DNA from: Lentisphaerota bacterium
Lineage (GTDB): Bacteria; Verrucomicrobiota; Lentisphaeria; Victivallales; Victivallaceae
NCBI GenBank assembly: GCA_015061575.1
Contig: SUWF01000001.1
Location: 1 to 64,000, forward strand
Length of the DNA: 64,000 bases
Reading direction: 5' to 3'
Shown here: one piece after another, positions 38,316 through 48,980 of the stretch
Position numbering within the stretch: the stretch's first letter is position 1
Layout: every line of letters starts with the position of its first letter
Made by a program: the position numbers and the translations under genes
Notes under the pieces: model-generated
What the model was told of the DNA's origin: nothing
The model's database searches: none
The model's input: only the letters and a program-made list of their open reading frames with translations

Positions 38316-41306
38316 ATGAAAAAAATTCTCTCTGTGTTGGCTCTGTTCTTTACAGTTGTCTGGATCGCCTGTGGCGCAATGCCGGTGCCGCCCCGTCCGA
38401 TAGCGTATGATATTGATCCGCCGGTAGTTTGCGACGGCAAGCTGGATGATTGGCAGCGGGCAGCGGTCTTTGCCGATCTTACCGGCAAAAAACAGCTGGC
38501 GTTTGACCGTACCCGTTCGTATAGCGGCGAGCAGGATCTCGGCGCCCGGATCAAGATGCTCTGGCGCAGCAATGGGCTTTTGATCGCTGCGGAAGTTATT
38601 GACGATAAACATGTGCAGGCCCATCCGGATAAACTTTGGGCGGGCGACCATATCGACTTGCGCCTTGACTTGACGCCCGAACAGGATAAAGAGCGGGAAA
38701 TGTTTGGTGATGGCCAGTATCAGCTGCTCCTTTCGCCCGGCGATTTTCAGCAGCTTAAACCGCAGATGCAGCTGGTCAAACCGCAAGGGTTGAAATTTTC
38801 CGGCGGCGAAATAGCAGCGGTCAAAACCGCTTCGGGATATACGCTGGAAGCGTTCATCCCCTGGAGCGGTTTGGGCGCCAAAAATACGGTGCGGGATCAG
38901 GTATTGACGCTGGATGTGCTGGTTTCTGACTCCGATGATCCCAAATTTTCCCAGCAATGCTACAAGGTCGCCGGGCCGCTGCCGTTTACGCAGTACCGCA
39001 ACCGGATGATCAAAGTTGTGCTGGCCGACGGCAATGGCGAATCAGCTTTGACGCAGCCGGAAAAGATGATTGCAGAGAACGAAACGGTGGTTCATGTCAA
39101 GCAAGCTTATACGGTTGAATTTGACCTTACTGCGGAAGATTTGCAGAAAAATGATTATTTGCTTAAATTCTATGCCCGGGCGGTTTCCGCCAAGCCGGCC
39201 GGATTTGGCTCCAATATGCTCAACGTTGAACTCAACGGCAAGATGCTGCAGGCGGAAAATCTCTTTGGCATACCTTCGACTTTCACCATGCGTTCCGGCC
39301 GCTCTTTAAGTTCGATCGGCGCATCCGGTGCGCTTACTCTGCCCTGGGCGCCGGACTTCAAGGGCGTGGACGGTCACAAGGATTACGCCGTCGAAGGGCG
39401 CAAAAGCAGTGAATTTACATTCTCGCTGGCCGGATTGCTCAAAGTTGGCAAAAACAAGCTGGTATTCAAGGTTTTGCCCACGCCTGTGCACCGCAAAAAT
39501 AAATTCAATATGGCCGTGGGCAAAGTTTCGCTGCTGCCGGCAATCAAAGGTTCGCTGATCGACAACACCCGGCCGCCGACCGGCAAACTGGAACGCTTTG
39601 AACCGGAAGCTGCGGCGGATTTTCCGCTTTACAAGCAGCTGAAAAGCCGCGGCAACGAAGTGACTTTTCAGCAGGGCAGCAGTCAAATCTCTGTAAAAAG
39701 TCAATTTCTGACTGCGGGCAGCAAGTGGGGAGATCTCTCCGGTACTTGCGTGCAGCACCAGCGCAAAGTCATCAGCAAGGATGACTGCATTATTGTGCGT
39801 GATGTGTTCAAAAACACCTCCTCCGCTCCGGTGGCGGTACTGCAGCGGCACACGCTGAATATAAGCGATCTCAAAAAAGTTTTTATCAGCGGCAGCGAAG
39901 TCAGTTTGCGTTATAATTCATCCCGGCAGTTGGGCGGAAACTGCACGATCATAGCCATGAATGATCAAATTTCAGTCGGGCTTATGCCGTGGAGCGATGC
40001 GCTGTCGGTACATGCAGACGGGGAAATCATTTCCGGCAAACCGGCCTTGGCAGATTATCAGCTGGCGATCGGAGCCAATGCGGTTTACACCTCTGAATTT
40101 GTTATTCTGCCCTGGCACAAAGCGGACTATTGGAGCTGGATCAATCAGGCCCGGCGGCTGCTGGATGTCAACTACCCGATCACATTGCTTTCCGGATTCT
40201 GGAACCATTACGAAGCTACCAAATTGAGTCATGCTACTCAGCGGGCCATGATCGATAACTTTGGCATCAATGCAATTGGCCAGTCCAATAACTGCGTACA
40301 CGATAAAGACGGCTATCAGACCCGCGGCAACGATTTGATCAATGGCGATCACAGTCAATACCGGGCCATGCGCAAACTTATTGACCGTTATTATCCGGAT
40401 GGCTCGGTCAAGCAGCTGCTTTACTTCCACTGTTTTTTGGATACCACGGTTGCTGATCTGACCAAATACGCTGCTGACCGCACTGTGTTGGCCGATGGAA
40501 CGCATCCGGTCTACGGCACCAGCAACACCGGTCGCCGGCTCCACCATATACTGCCCAACGAGGGCGGCTGGGCGGAAGTTGGTGAACGCTGGATCGAGCT
40601 GATCATCAGTGATTTGAATGCCGACGGTATTTTCTGGGATGAATTCAACCGCAGCAATGTCGTCTACGACTACAGTTCCAAACGCTGGGATAATGTTTCA
40701 GCTGATATCAACCGGAACACCGGTAAGATATTGCGTTTGAAAAATTCTGTGACTTTGCTTTCGCTGCCGTGGCGGCTCAAGATGGTGCGCAAACTGCGTG
40801 ACCGCAACAAAGTGTTGATCATCAACGGTGCGCCGCTGAGTCATACCATGCGGCAGCAAAAGATCCAGACTATGTTTGAAACCGGTCATATATCCAACGT
40901 GCTGCAAGGTCATCTGGCGGCTCCGGTTGCGCTGGGCGACCACCTGACAGAGCGTAAATTCGCTGATTCGTGGAAAGTTATGCTGCGGGCGCTGGATTTT
41001 GGCGGCTTGTACTGTGTGTATCAGACGGTGCGGGTCTTTCCGCGGCATCCGACACTGACCAAATACATGTATCCTTTTACGCCGATCGAACTGCACAAAG
41101 GTTATCTGATCGGCAAGGAACGCATCATTACCAAAGTAAGCGGTCTTTTCGGCTGGGGGGATGCTTCTGAGTTTGACATAAAAGTGTTTGATACCAACGG
41201 CAAACTGACCGATAGTTATCCGGGCAAAAAAGTTGTTATCGACGGCAAAAATTATGCTGAAATAAGAATCCCCGGCAACTGTGCTGCGGCCATTATCCGC
41301 AAGTAA
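38316..41306 (+). CDS. Secreted CBM9-like domain protein with putative C-terminal TIM-barrel hydrolase
   Basis: 996 aa; signal peptide; PPVVCDGKLDDWQRAAVF...LWAGDHIDLRLDL (CBM9-like); LIISDLNADGIFWDEFNRS. Confidence 0.65.
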   Translation: MKKILSVLALFFTVVWIACGAMPVPPRPIAYDIDPPVVCDGKLDDWQRAAVFADLTGKKQLAFDRTRSYSGEQDLGARIKMLWRSNGLLIAAEVIDDKHVQAHPDKLWAGDHIDLRLDLTPEQDKEREMFGDGQYQLLLSPGDFQQLKPQMQLVKPQGLKFSGGEIAAVKTASGYTLEAFIPWSGLGAKNTVRDQVLTLDVLVSDSDDPKFSQQCYKVAGPLPFTQYRNRMIKVVLADGNGESALTQPEKMIAENETVVHVKQAYTVEFDLTAEDLQKNDYLLKFYARAVSAKPAGFGSNMLNVELNGKMLQAENLFGIPSTFTMRSGRSLSSIGASGALTLPWAPDFKGVDGHKDYAVEGRKSSEFTFSLAGLLKVGKNKLVFKVLPTPVHRKNKFNMAVGKVSLLPAIKGSLIDNTRPPTGKLERFEPEAAADFPLYKQLKSRGNEVTFQQGSSQISVKSQFLTAGSKWGDLSGTCVQHQRKVISKDDCIIVRDVFKNTSSAPVAVLQRHTLNISDLKKVFISGSEVSLRYNSSRQLGGNCTIIAMNDQISVGLMPWSDALSVHADGEIISGKPALADYQLAIGANAVYTSEFVILPWHKADYWSWINQARRLLDVNYPITLLSGFWNHYEATKLSHATQRAMIDNFGINAIGQSNNCVHDKDGYQTRGNDLINGDHSQYRAMRKLIDRYYPDGSVKQLLYFHCFLDTTVADLTKYAADRTVLADGTHPVYGTSNTGRRLHHILPNEGGWAEVGERWIELIISDLNADGIFWDEFNRSNVVYDYSSKRWDNVSADINRNTGKILRLKNSVTLLSLPWRLKMVRKLRDRNKVLIINGAPLSHTMRQQKIQTMFETGHISNVLQGHLAAPVALGDHLTERKFADSWKVMLRALDFGGLYCVYQTVRVFPRHPTLTKYMYPFTPIELHKGYLIGKERIITKVSGLFGWGDASEFDIKVFDTNGKLTDSYPGKKVVIDGKNYAEIRIPGNCAAAIIRK

Positions 41307-41317
41307 AGCAACCTTAT

Positions 41318-41356
41318 AAAAAAGCCGCTCTGCAGTCAACGGAGCGGCTTTTTTTT
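41318..41356. terminator. Bidirectional intrinsic terminator (AAAGCCGCTC...GAGCGGCTTTTTTTT)
   Basis: 10-bp stem with A/T tracts between convergent genes. Confidence 0.85.
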
Positions 41357-41379
41357 ATGTTTACGGCGAACCATCTGGT

Positions 41380-42193
41380 TTATTCAGAATTGGCGTAACC
41401 GGCGGCGTAAAGGCTGCGGTACTGTTTGGGCGTCATAGCGTAGTTGCGGAAAAATATCTTGCGGAAATGTGCCAGATCCTCAAAACCGGCCCGATTGGCG
41501 ATCTCTTTGATCGACAGCTGCGTTGTCAGCAGTAATTTTACCGTCAAACGCATACGCATGGCGTGGATATCGTCGGTAATGGTCGTGTTGAAAGCTGTCC
41601 GGTAAAGCCTGCCCAGATAGTCGGCGTTGCAATAAAGTTCCGCCGCAATTGCTGAGGTTGTAAGTTTGGTGTAGTATTTCAGCTGAATGATCCGCTGCTT
41701 CCCGTACCAGCCGGGCCGGCTGCAGCAGATTGGCTGGTTGATTGAGTTCGTAAGCTACCTGACCGGTTTTGGTCATTTCATGCAAAATCAGCTGCCAGAC
41801 GATATCTTTGGCCGTTTGATCGCCGGGCGAACTGCTTTGGATCGAAAGATACAACTGCAGATATTCCGTAAAGCGCAGCCGGTCACCTACCACGCCCTGC
41901 CGGGGAAGCGATTTTATGAAATTGACCGCTGACCGGTTTTGCGGCTGAAAATGCAGCCAGAAAAACGATAACCCAATCTGGTAATCACTCAAACCGCCAT
42001 GTTCAACGCCCGCTTCCAGCAGCAGCCGGTCGCCGGGCGCCAGATGAAACTTCTGATTGCCGGCAAACATATCCAGAGTGCCGGAAACTACAAATATCAG
42101 TTCCCACTCCGACAAACAGCGGATACTGTGACGCCCTTTGCCGCGAGAATAAAATCTGCCGGCCTGTAATGCTTTGTATTTATTTTCTGCCAT
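41380..42193 (-). pseudogene. AraC-family regulator with a frameshift between cupin and HTH domains
   Basis: N-terminal frame 42193->~41710 (LSEWELIFVVSGTLDMFAG...); HTH in another frame (IIQLKYYTKLTTSAIAAELYCNADYLGRLYRTAFNTTITDDIHAMRMRL...IKEIANRAGFEDLAHFRKIFFRNYAMTPKQYRSLYAAGYANSE*). Confidence 0.8.
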
Positions 42194-42429
42194 AAATCCA
42201 ATCCTGTTTCAAGTTATTGAGAATATAAGTATATTTTGTAACTTTGCAAGAAAAAAAGTGGCAAAATAACACCTCATGTCGGAATTGCCATCTTTTTTGC
42301 GTATTCGTGTATCTTGTTGACTCTCTTATTCTGATGTATATTTTTATAGAGTGCAGGATAGCTGAAAATGATTCCGGTCGTCCTGGCAGGACGATCAATA
42401 ATTTTAATTCAACCTTGATAATGCAAACT

Positions 42430-44268
42430 ATGAAACTTGATTGTTTTAACACGCCTGAACCGGGAGCAGTCAAACTCACCGATCAGGTTCTGTCGGTGCG
42501 GGTGGAAAAATGTTTGACTTCCACGATCCCCGCGGCGATAAAAAAGGCTTGCGAAAGCGGCCGAATAGATGCTTTGGATCTTAAAAACCAATCGGTCAAG
42601 CGGGAATATTTTTATGATTCAGATACCGCAAAGATCCTTGAAGGTATCGCCTATGCGCTGAAGATCCGGCCGGATGCAGAATTGCTGCAGACTTTTCAAA
42701 GCTGGGTCGATAAGATAGCAGCCTGCCAGCAGCCGGACGGCTATTTAAATTCCTATATATCGGGCGCCGCCCCGGAAGACCGCTGGAAGCACCTCAATAA
42801 TCTGCATGAACTGTATTGTGCCGGACATTTGATCGAAGCTGCGGTGGCCGGTAAAGAGCTGCCGGGCGGCGAAAAATTACTGGCGGCGGTCTGCCGATAC
42901 GCTGATTATATAGACAGTGTTTTTGGACTGGAAGCAGGCAAACGCCGCGGCTGGCCCGGGCATGAAGAAATCGAATTGGCATTGGTGAAACTTTACCGGG
43001 CAACCGGCAATGAACGTTATTTGCGTTTGGCCAGCTATTTTATCGATGACCGGGGTACTGAACCTTGCGTTTTCCCCAGCGATGAATGGAACTTTGAAGG
43101 TTTGAAAGTGATCCGGCAGGCCGATAAACCGGTTCGGGAGCAAGTTGATGCGCACGGTCACGCAGTGCGGGCGGTCTACCTTTACACCGGTATGGCCGAA
43201 ACAGCTTGCGAAAACGGCGATACGGAATTGCGGCAGCAGTGCGAAAAACTTTTCCGCAGCATCTGCAGCAAACGCATGTACATTACCGGCGGTATCGGTT
43301 CGACTTTTTATTACGAAGCGTTTACCCGGGATTACGATTTGACCAACAGCTCTTTGATGTATGCCGAAAGCTGCGCTGCCATGGGGTTGGTGCAGCTGGC
43401 GCTGCGGCTCTTTAATCTGACCGGCAAAGCCGAATATCTGGAGGTGTTGGAAACTGCCGTTTACAATGGAGTGCTCTCCGGGATCAGTTTGGCAGGCAAT
43501 ACATTTTTCTACTCCAATTATCTGGAAGTTGATTCCAACAGCAGCTTTTACAACTTTGGCGCCGCTGAACGCCAGCCGTGGTTCAGCTGTCCGTGTTGTC
43601 CGACGAGTTTTTCACGATTTCTGCCGCAGTTGGGCAGTTTTATCTACTCCACAGCACCGGGACATTTGTATGTAAATATGTTTGCAGCCAATCAGGCGGA
43701 ACTGCAAGTGGGCGAGCTGCCGGTCAAGCTGGAAATCTCCGGCAATTATCCCTACGATGGCAATATAAGCATTATCCTGCAAAGCTCCGGCGATTTTACG
43801 CTGCATTTGCGGATCCCGCAATGGTGCAAAAACAGCAGTGTCAAACTCAATGGTCAGGCTTGCGATCCGGTGATCCGCCGCAGTTGGCAAGCTGGAGATG
43901 TGATTGATATCGAGTTGGATATGCCCGTGGAAGTGCTTTTTGCCAACCAGCAGGTCACCAGCAATCTGGGGCGGGTCGCCCTGAAGCGCGGTCCGCTGGT
44001 CTATGCACTGGAAGAAATCGATCAAAGCTGTCCGGTGCGGGAACTTTTGATAGTTAAAGATCAAAAGTTTGAACTGAAACCTGCCCCCGGACTGCCGGCG
44101 GGAACCGTGGCGATCTGCGGAAAGGCCTGCCGGGAGATCCTGCCGTCAGACGAGTTGTATTTCAGCGCCCAGGCGCAGTACGAAGCAACCACGTTCTGCG
44201 CTGTACCTTATGCATTGTGGGGCAATCGCACCCCGGGCAATATGTGTGTTTGGAACCGTTATAAATAA
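42430..44268 (+). CDS. GH127 (DUF1680) beta-L-arabinofuranosidase-like protein
   Basis: ORF 42244-44268, probable start near 42421/42430; DGYLNSYI, HELYCAGHLIEAAVA, YITGGIGS, CCPTSFSRFLPQLGSFIYS. Confidence 0.85.
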   Translation: MKLDCFNTPEPGAVKLTDQVLSVRVEKCLTSTIPAAIKKACESGRIDALDLKNQSVKREYFYDSDTAKILEGIAYALKIRPDAELLQTFQSWVDKIAACQQPDGYLNSYISGAAPEDRWKHLNNLHELYCAGHLIEAAVAGKELPGGEKLLAAVCRYADYIDSVFGLEAGKRRGWPGHEEIELALVKLYRATGNERYLRLASYFIDDRGTEPCVFPSDEWNFEGLKVIRQADKPVREQVDAHGHAVRAVYLYTGMAETACENGDTELRQQCEKLFRSICSKRMYITGGIGSTFYYEAFTRDYDLTNSSLMYAESCAAMGLVQLALRLFNLTGKAEYLEVLETAVYNGVLSGISLAGNTFFYSNYLEVDSNSSFYNFGAAERQPWFSCPCCPTSFSRFLPQLGSFIYSTAPGHLYVNMFAANQAELQVGELPVKLEISGNYPYDGNISIILQSSGDFTLHLRIPQWCKNSSVKLNGQACDPVIRRSWQAGDVIDIELDMPVEVLFANQQVTSNLGRVALKRGPLVYALEEIDQSCPVRELLIVKDQKFELKPAPGLPAGTVAICGKACREILPSDELYFSAQAQYEATTFCAVPYALWGNRTPGNMCVWNRYK

Positions 44269-44308
44269 TTTTTGGCAACTTAACAAACCTTAAAAAGGAG
44301 AGTATAAA

Positions 44309-45106
44309 ATGAAAGCAAGTTCGCAACAACAAGTCCGTGGAAAGTCCATGAGTTTTACCCTCATTGAACTTCTGGTCGTCATCGCCATTATCGCCATTCT
44401 GGCTGCCATGCTGCTGCCGGCTCTTTCGGCGGCCCGGGAGCGGGCCAAATCGGTATCGTGCCTGTCCAACCTCAAACAGTTCGGTCTGGCGTGGTCGGTT
44501 TATCAGCAAAACAATCACGATTACTGTCCGGGCGGATTCTACCGGGAATACTATTCGTTTTATGCACCAAACAACACCAGATGGTTTGAACAGTTTGAAG
44601 GCGATCAGTTGATCGATAAAAACGTGACCCGCTGCCCCTCTTCAGCGAACTGGAGCTTTGACTCGGCCAACCTCAATTATGGGGTGTTGGTAAATATCTG
44701 GGGGTGGTATCCGAATACCATCAGCATGGCCGCCAGCCGGGGCAGTAAATTTGCCGATCCCAGCCGCATGACCTGTATCATCGACTCCATGCCGGCCAAA
44801 AACCGGGTCGAAGCGGGGATTTCAGCTTCATCTTTCGGCTTTGCCGACCTGGCGCATTTGTGGTATGTTTATCCGGCGATCCCCGGTTTGGCGGGAGTCG
44901 GCACCATGCCCGGTATTGAACGCCGTCACAGCGAAGGCGCCAATGCGGTCATGCTCGATGGTCACGCCCAATGGGTAAATGCCACCCAGATCCGCAATCC
45001 ATGCACCATTGCTGCTGAATACGACGATAAAGCTGAACCCGGTGTCTGGGATATGCGCCCCTGTCATGGCAGCGGCGGCAACGAATCCGGATCCTGTGCG
45101 CTTTAA
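44309..45106 (+). CDS. Pseudopilin-like protein
   Basis: 265 aa; [51 protein letters not shown]. Confidence 0.9.
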   Translation: MKASSQQQVRGKSMSFTLIELLVVIAIIAILAAMLLPALSAARERAKSVSCLSNLKQFGLAWSVYQQNNHDYCPGGFYREYYSFYAPNNTRWFEQFEGDQLIDKNVTRCPSSANWSFDSANLNYGVLVNIWGWYPNTISMAASRGSKFADPSRMTCIIDSMPAKNRVEAGISASSFGFADLAHLWYVYPAIPGLAGVGTMPGIERRHSEGANAVMLDGHAQWVNATQIRNPCTIAAEYDDKAEPGVWDMRPCHGSGGNESGSCAL

Positions 45107-45120
45107 GCTGAATAGATGTT

Positions 45121-46203
45121 ATGAAAAAATTCCTTGCAGCAGTGTCAATGACGACTGCGGTGCTGCTTGCCGGTGCCGCAGTTACCGAACAACCGGCCGG
45201 TTACCGCAAAGCGGTTTTGAAAAATCGCTTTCTGGAGCTGGAGTTTATGCCGGATTCGCTGGGGCGTTTGAATCAGATCAAACTGAATCATTCCGGCCGG
45301 AAACTTTTGCTGGAACGTATTCTTACCAAAGTCAGCGTGGATCCGCTCTATGAATTTTACCGCAACAACTCCTTTGGCTGTGGCGAAAATTTCTGGAAAA
45401 ATTACGTTGCTCAGCGTGACGGCAAAAGCCAGCTGATACGTCCGGATAAAAACAGTATCGTCTTTAAGAACAAGTGGTACGGTGGTTTGCCGATTGATGT
45501 GCAGCGCAATTCAGTGCTGCTGCCGGACAGCACCATGTGGCGCTATGAAGTCGAGGTTTTCAACCGTGGACAAAAGCCGTTTTATATGGCCTTGTGGTAT
45601 GCTTTAACGCCCGATAACGCCGCAAACAGCATCTTGCAGCTTCCGGCGGTCGGTCAGGTCAAAAAACATCTCTTGGGTAATGTAAATATTCTCAAGCAGG
45701 ACAAGATCGTATCGACTGAAACCGGCCTCTTTGCGCCCGGACGCAACTGGATTGCGACGGTTTATCCGGAGGATAAAGCGGTATTGGCGATCATTGCTCC
45801 GCCGGAAGAGTTTTTTCCGGATGGCGGGTTTTACAGCTGGTTCGGAGAGGATAATCAGGTAAAATACCGCTCTATGGAAATAATTTTTAACGGGCGCAGC
45901 ATTGCTCCTGAACAAAGTGCCCGCAGCAGCTGTATTTTTGCGGTGTTTTTGGGCTTGAGCGGAGTTAAAGATATTGCCGGAGTTACTGCAATAGATGCCA
46001 GGCCCAATGGCCGCCAGATCACGCTGCAGCTCAGCGCAGCCAGACAAACTGCGCCCGGCAAGATGCGCATCAGTGCCGGAAAACAGCAATACGAAATAGC
46101 CATTCCGGAATTGTTCCCGGGAAAAATCCACCAAATTACAATAGCAAATGCTCTTCCCCTGAGCGGAACCCTGCCTGACGGCAGCAAATTTGATCTGCGT
46201 TAA
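45121..46203 (+). CDS. Secreted mutarotase-like/uncharacterised protein (paralog of 48981-50129)
   Basis: 360 aa; LKNRFLELEFMPDSLGRLNQIKLNHSGRKLLLERIL. Confidence 0.55.
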   Translation: MKKFLAAVSMTTAVLLAGAAVTEQPAGYRKAVLKNRFLELEFMPDSLGRLNQIKLNHSGRKLLLERILTKVSVDPLYEFYRNNSFGCGENFWKNYVAQRDGKSQLIRPDKNSIVFKNKWYGGLPIDVQRNSVLLPDSTMWRYEVEVFNRGQKPFYMALWYALTPDNAANSILQLPAVGQVKKHLLGNVNILKQDKIVSTETGLFAPGRNWIATVYPEDKAVLAIIAPPEEFFPDGGFYSWFGEDNQVKYRSMEIIFNGRSIAPEQSARSSCIFAVFLGLSGVKDIAGVTAIDARPNGRQITLQLSAARQTAPGKMRISAGKQQYEIAIPELFPGKIHQITIANALPLSGTLPDGSKFDLR

Positions 46204-46218
46204 ACAAGAGAAAAATCA

Positions 46219-48978
46219 ATGAAAAAATTATTGACCATATTTTTATTGGCGGCAATTCCGGTTTTTGCCCAATTGCCGGAATTTTTGTGGCACAGTCCGG
46301 GTAAAGACGGATCATTCAAGCTGCAAATCGCCGAAAAAAATCCGCTTTCCATCCCCGGAAAAATCCGGATTTATAACGGCAAAAGCAAAAAATACACTCC
46401 ATTGCGTTTGCTCAGTCAGGGTAAAGAACTGGTTTTTGCGGCGGATGACTGTCAGTTGATCGTTCGGCCGGAAGTACGGGGCAAGTTGTTGATTTTCAAT
46501 AATTCTTTGATCAATACCGGAAAGCAGGAGCTGTTTTTGCAGCCGGAACTTGTTTTTACTTTCCCCACAAGCGGACAGGATTTCTTTTTCAACGGCTACG
46601 AAACGCTCCCGGTCAAAAAGCTGCCGCTGCACCGCATCGGCTTAAAAGGTCGCCCGGAAAAAAAGCTGGCCGGGATCACGCAGGTTTTTCCGGCGGCGGG
46701 GGTGATCGGTCCTGAGTACACACTTTTTGCCGGACAAGTACCGCAGGAACTGGTAAGTTATCACGCAGCGCATTTGGAAGCAGCCGGGAACGCTTATCGC
46801 TTTACCTTTGATCAACGGCACGCCATCGGCGCCGGTAAAAAAGTCGATTTCAAGCTGATCATGGGGTTGACGGCAACCCGGTATGGCAGAGAACAGGCGA
46901 TGATCCAGCGGATATTTGATGCGTTCCCGGAGCTTTTTGGCCCGGTCGTCGGCTGGGATAATCCTTACATCTGGGGTACCGAACAGTATCTGGTCAGCTA
47001 CTTGGATATACCAGATTACGAAGCGGAACGCCGTTATCACGCCACATTGACCTGGGCTTTTGTGCCGTTCAAGCGGGCAGGGGATATTTACGGCGAAGCT
47101 GATTTGTGGGATTACAAACCGCTGCGGCCATTCAAATGGTGGTACAATACCCGCATTGCCGGAAAAACTTTTGACTACCGGAATCTCAGTTGGGAAAAAT
47201 TCCATGCCCAGCGCCGGGAAGTCTGGAACAAATACGCCAAAGATTTCGGCTATGCGTTTTACAACAGTGCCGCCGGGGTCTGGTGCGAAGATCAGCTGGC
47301 GGTGCAGCGTTACTCTGATTCGATCGTTGATGATACCGATAAGGTGAAAAAATATTTGAGTCCGTGGTGTACGCCGTGGGATCAGCATGTGCGGGTATTT
47401 TCTTACGGTACAAGTTTCGGTAAAAAATTCCGCTCGGATATGAAAAAAGTCCATGCCGAACTCGGAATGCCCGGCTTTGCATTTGACTGTGTGACTCCGG
47501 GCGCATACTACCGGGGACCGGCTGCTCAAGATCCCGATATGCCCGGGCGGGCGTGGGACGCTGAAGGCGTATTTATCGATCAATCGGTGGCCATCATCAA
47601 ATTAACTGATTTTGTGCATGAAGAGCTCCCCGGAACCTTTGTCTGGCTCAACGGCATCACTGGCCGGGGCGACAGCTGTATGCTGGAATACGGCATATTT
47701 GAAGATTCATTCCGCAGTGTAATGCCGCTGGTGCGCTACAATGCCGGGCAGATCCCTATGCAGACCAGAGGTTACGGCTTTAACCGCTTTTTGTTTGATT
47801 ATCTGCCGGATTGGCGGAACATGAGCAAAGAAGAATTTACTGCGGAACTGCAGAAACTTTCTGTACATTTGATCTTCAACTACTTCCAATACGGTTTGAC
47901 CGGCACTTACAATACGGCCAACGGCTGCTCGCTGGAGCAGTACATCATGCCGGAGTTGCTGGAAGTGCGCAAACTCGGCTGGCAGGCACAGGTGCCGGTA
48001 AGTGTGGACAGCGATAAACTTTTTTATTCCGCCCGCTACGGTACCGGGGCTGACACGGTTATTTTTATGGGCAATCCCTACGCCGAAAACGCAACTGCTC
48101 ATGCGGTGATCGGCAATGATATTCTGGGCAAAGAAAATTACATCTTTATCCGCAAGATGCGTGACTGTGCCGCTGCAGTCAACCGGATCAAAGGCCGGAC
48201 AACTGAACTGGAAGTTCAGCTGCTTTCCCGGCTGCCGGTGCTGTACGAAAGTATCTGCGGTTTGAGCAGCGTTCCGGAAAAAGGTCTGGAAGTGGATGCC
48301 GTTGTGCAAAAGGATCTCAACGCAATTACTTATCAGCTGCAATTCAAGAATGATCGTAAGTTCACCACCCAACTGACTCCCCGCCGGATCGCTGACTTTG
48401 AGCTGGCTGAAATTACCGTCAACGGCCAGAAAATCAGCGGCAGGAATCTGACGATCCCCGCAGATGGAAAAGTTGAATTGAAATACCGCTCAAAGTATTT
48501 TACTTTCAGCAAAGCTGATTTGATGCAATTTCCTTTTGCCGCTGACAACAGGAACGCTGCGTTGGAAATCGTTTTGCCGCAAGATGCCAACGCTTCTGAA
48601 CTCCGGCAGGCGGAGCGTCTGAAAAAAGTGTTTGATTTTCTGGTCAAACACAAGGTGCTTGAAAGTTCCGATATTGCCATTGTCCGGGGTAAAGGTACTG
48701 TTGGAAAACCGCAAATCGTTATAACAGTTAAACGCAGTGCCAGCACTCCGCAAGTGTCGCTGAATGAAAACGTTTGGCAGATAAATGCACCGGATGCGGC
48801 CGCTGCCGATTTGCTGGTACGCAAGTTCAGCTATATATTGGATCAAAAATTTGAATACATCTTTCCCTTTCAGCCCCGGGCGTGGGACTGTTTGCACCCG
48901 GATATGCTCAAGTACTTTGATCTGGCCCAAGATCGCTTGCCGTTAGAGCGATGTTTTGAAAATAATGGAGGTAACTGA
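46219..48978 (+). CDS. Large secreted putative glycoside hydrolase, family not recognised
   Basis: 919 aa; signal peptide; mid-region TIM-barrel-like (FDCVTPGAYYRGP..., LPGTFVWLNGITGRGDSCMLEYGIFED). Confidence 0.5.
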   Translation: MKKLLTIFLLAAIPVFAQLPEFLWHSPGKDGSFKLQIAEKNPLSIPGKIRIYNGKSKKYTPLRLLSQGKELVFAADDCQLIVRPEVRGKLLIFNNSLINTGKQELFLQPELVFTFPTSGQDFFFNGYETLPVKKLPLHRIGLKGRPEKKLAGITQVFPAAGVIGPEYTLFAGQVPQELVSYHAAHLEAAGNAYRFTFDQRHAIGAGKKVDFKLIMGLTATRYGREQAMIQRIFDAFPELFGPVVGWDNPYIWGTEQYLVSYLDIPDYEAERRYHATLTWAFVPFKRAGDIYGEADLWDYKPLRPFKWWYNTRIAGKTFDYRNLSWEKFHAQRREVWNKYAKDFGYAFYNSAAGVWCEDQLAVQRYSDSIVDDTDKVKKYLSPWCTPWDQHVRVFSYGTSFGKKFRSDMKKVHAELGMPGFAFDCVTPGAYYRGPAAQDPDMPGRAWDAEGVFIDQSVAIIKLTDFVHEELPGTFVWLNGITGRGDSCMLEYGIFEDSFRSVMPLVRYNAGQIPMQTRGYGFNRFLFDYLPDWRNMSKEEFTAELQKLSVHLIFNYFQYGLTGTYNTANGCSLEQYIMPELLEVRKLGWQAQVPVSVDSDKLFYSARYGTGADTVIFMGNPYAENATAHAVIGNDILGKENYIFIRKMRDCAAAVNRIKGRTTELEVQLLSRLPVLYESICGLSSVPEKGLEVDAVVQKDLNAITYQLQFKNDRKFTTQLTPRRIADFELAEITVNGQKISGRNLTIPADGKVELKYRSKYFTFSKADLMQFPFAADNRNAALEIVLPQDANASELRQAERLKKVFDFLVKHKVLESSDIAIVRGKGTVGKPQIVITVKRSASTPQVSLNENVWQINAPDAAAADLLVRKFSYILDQKFEYIFPFQPRAWDCLHPDMLKYFDLAQDRLPLERCFENNGGN

Positions 48979-48980
48979 TT

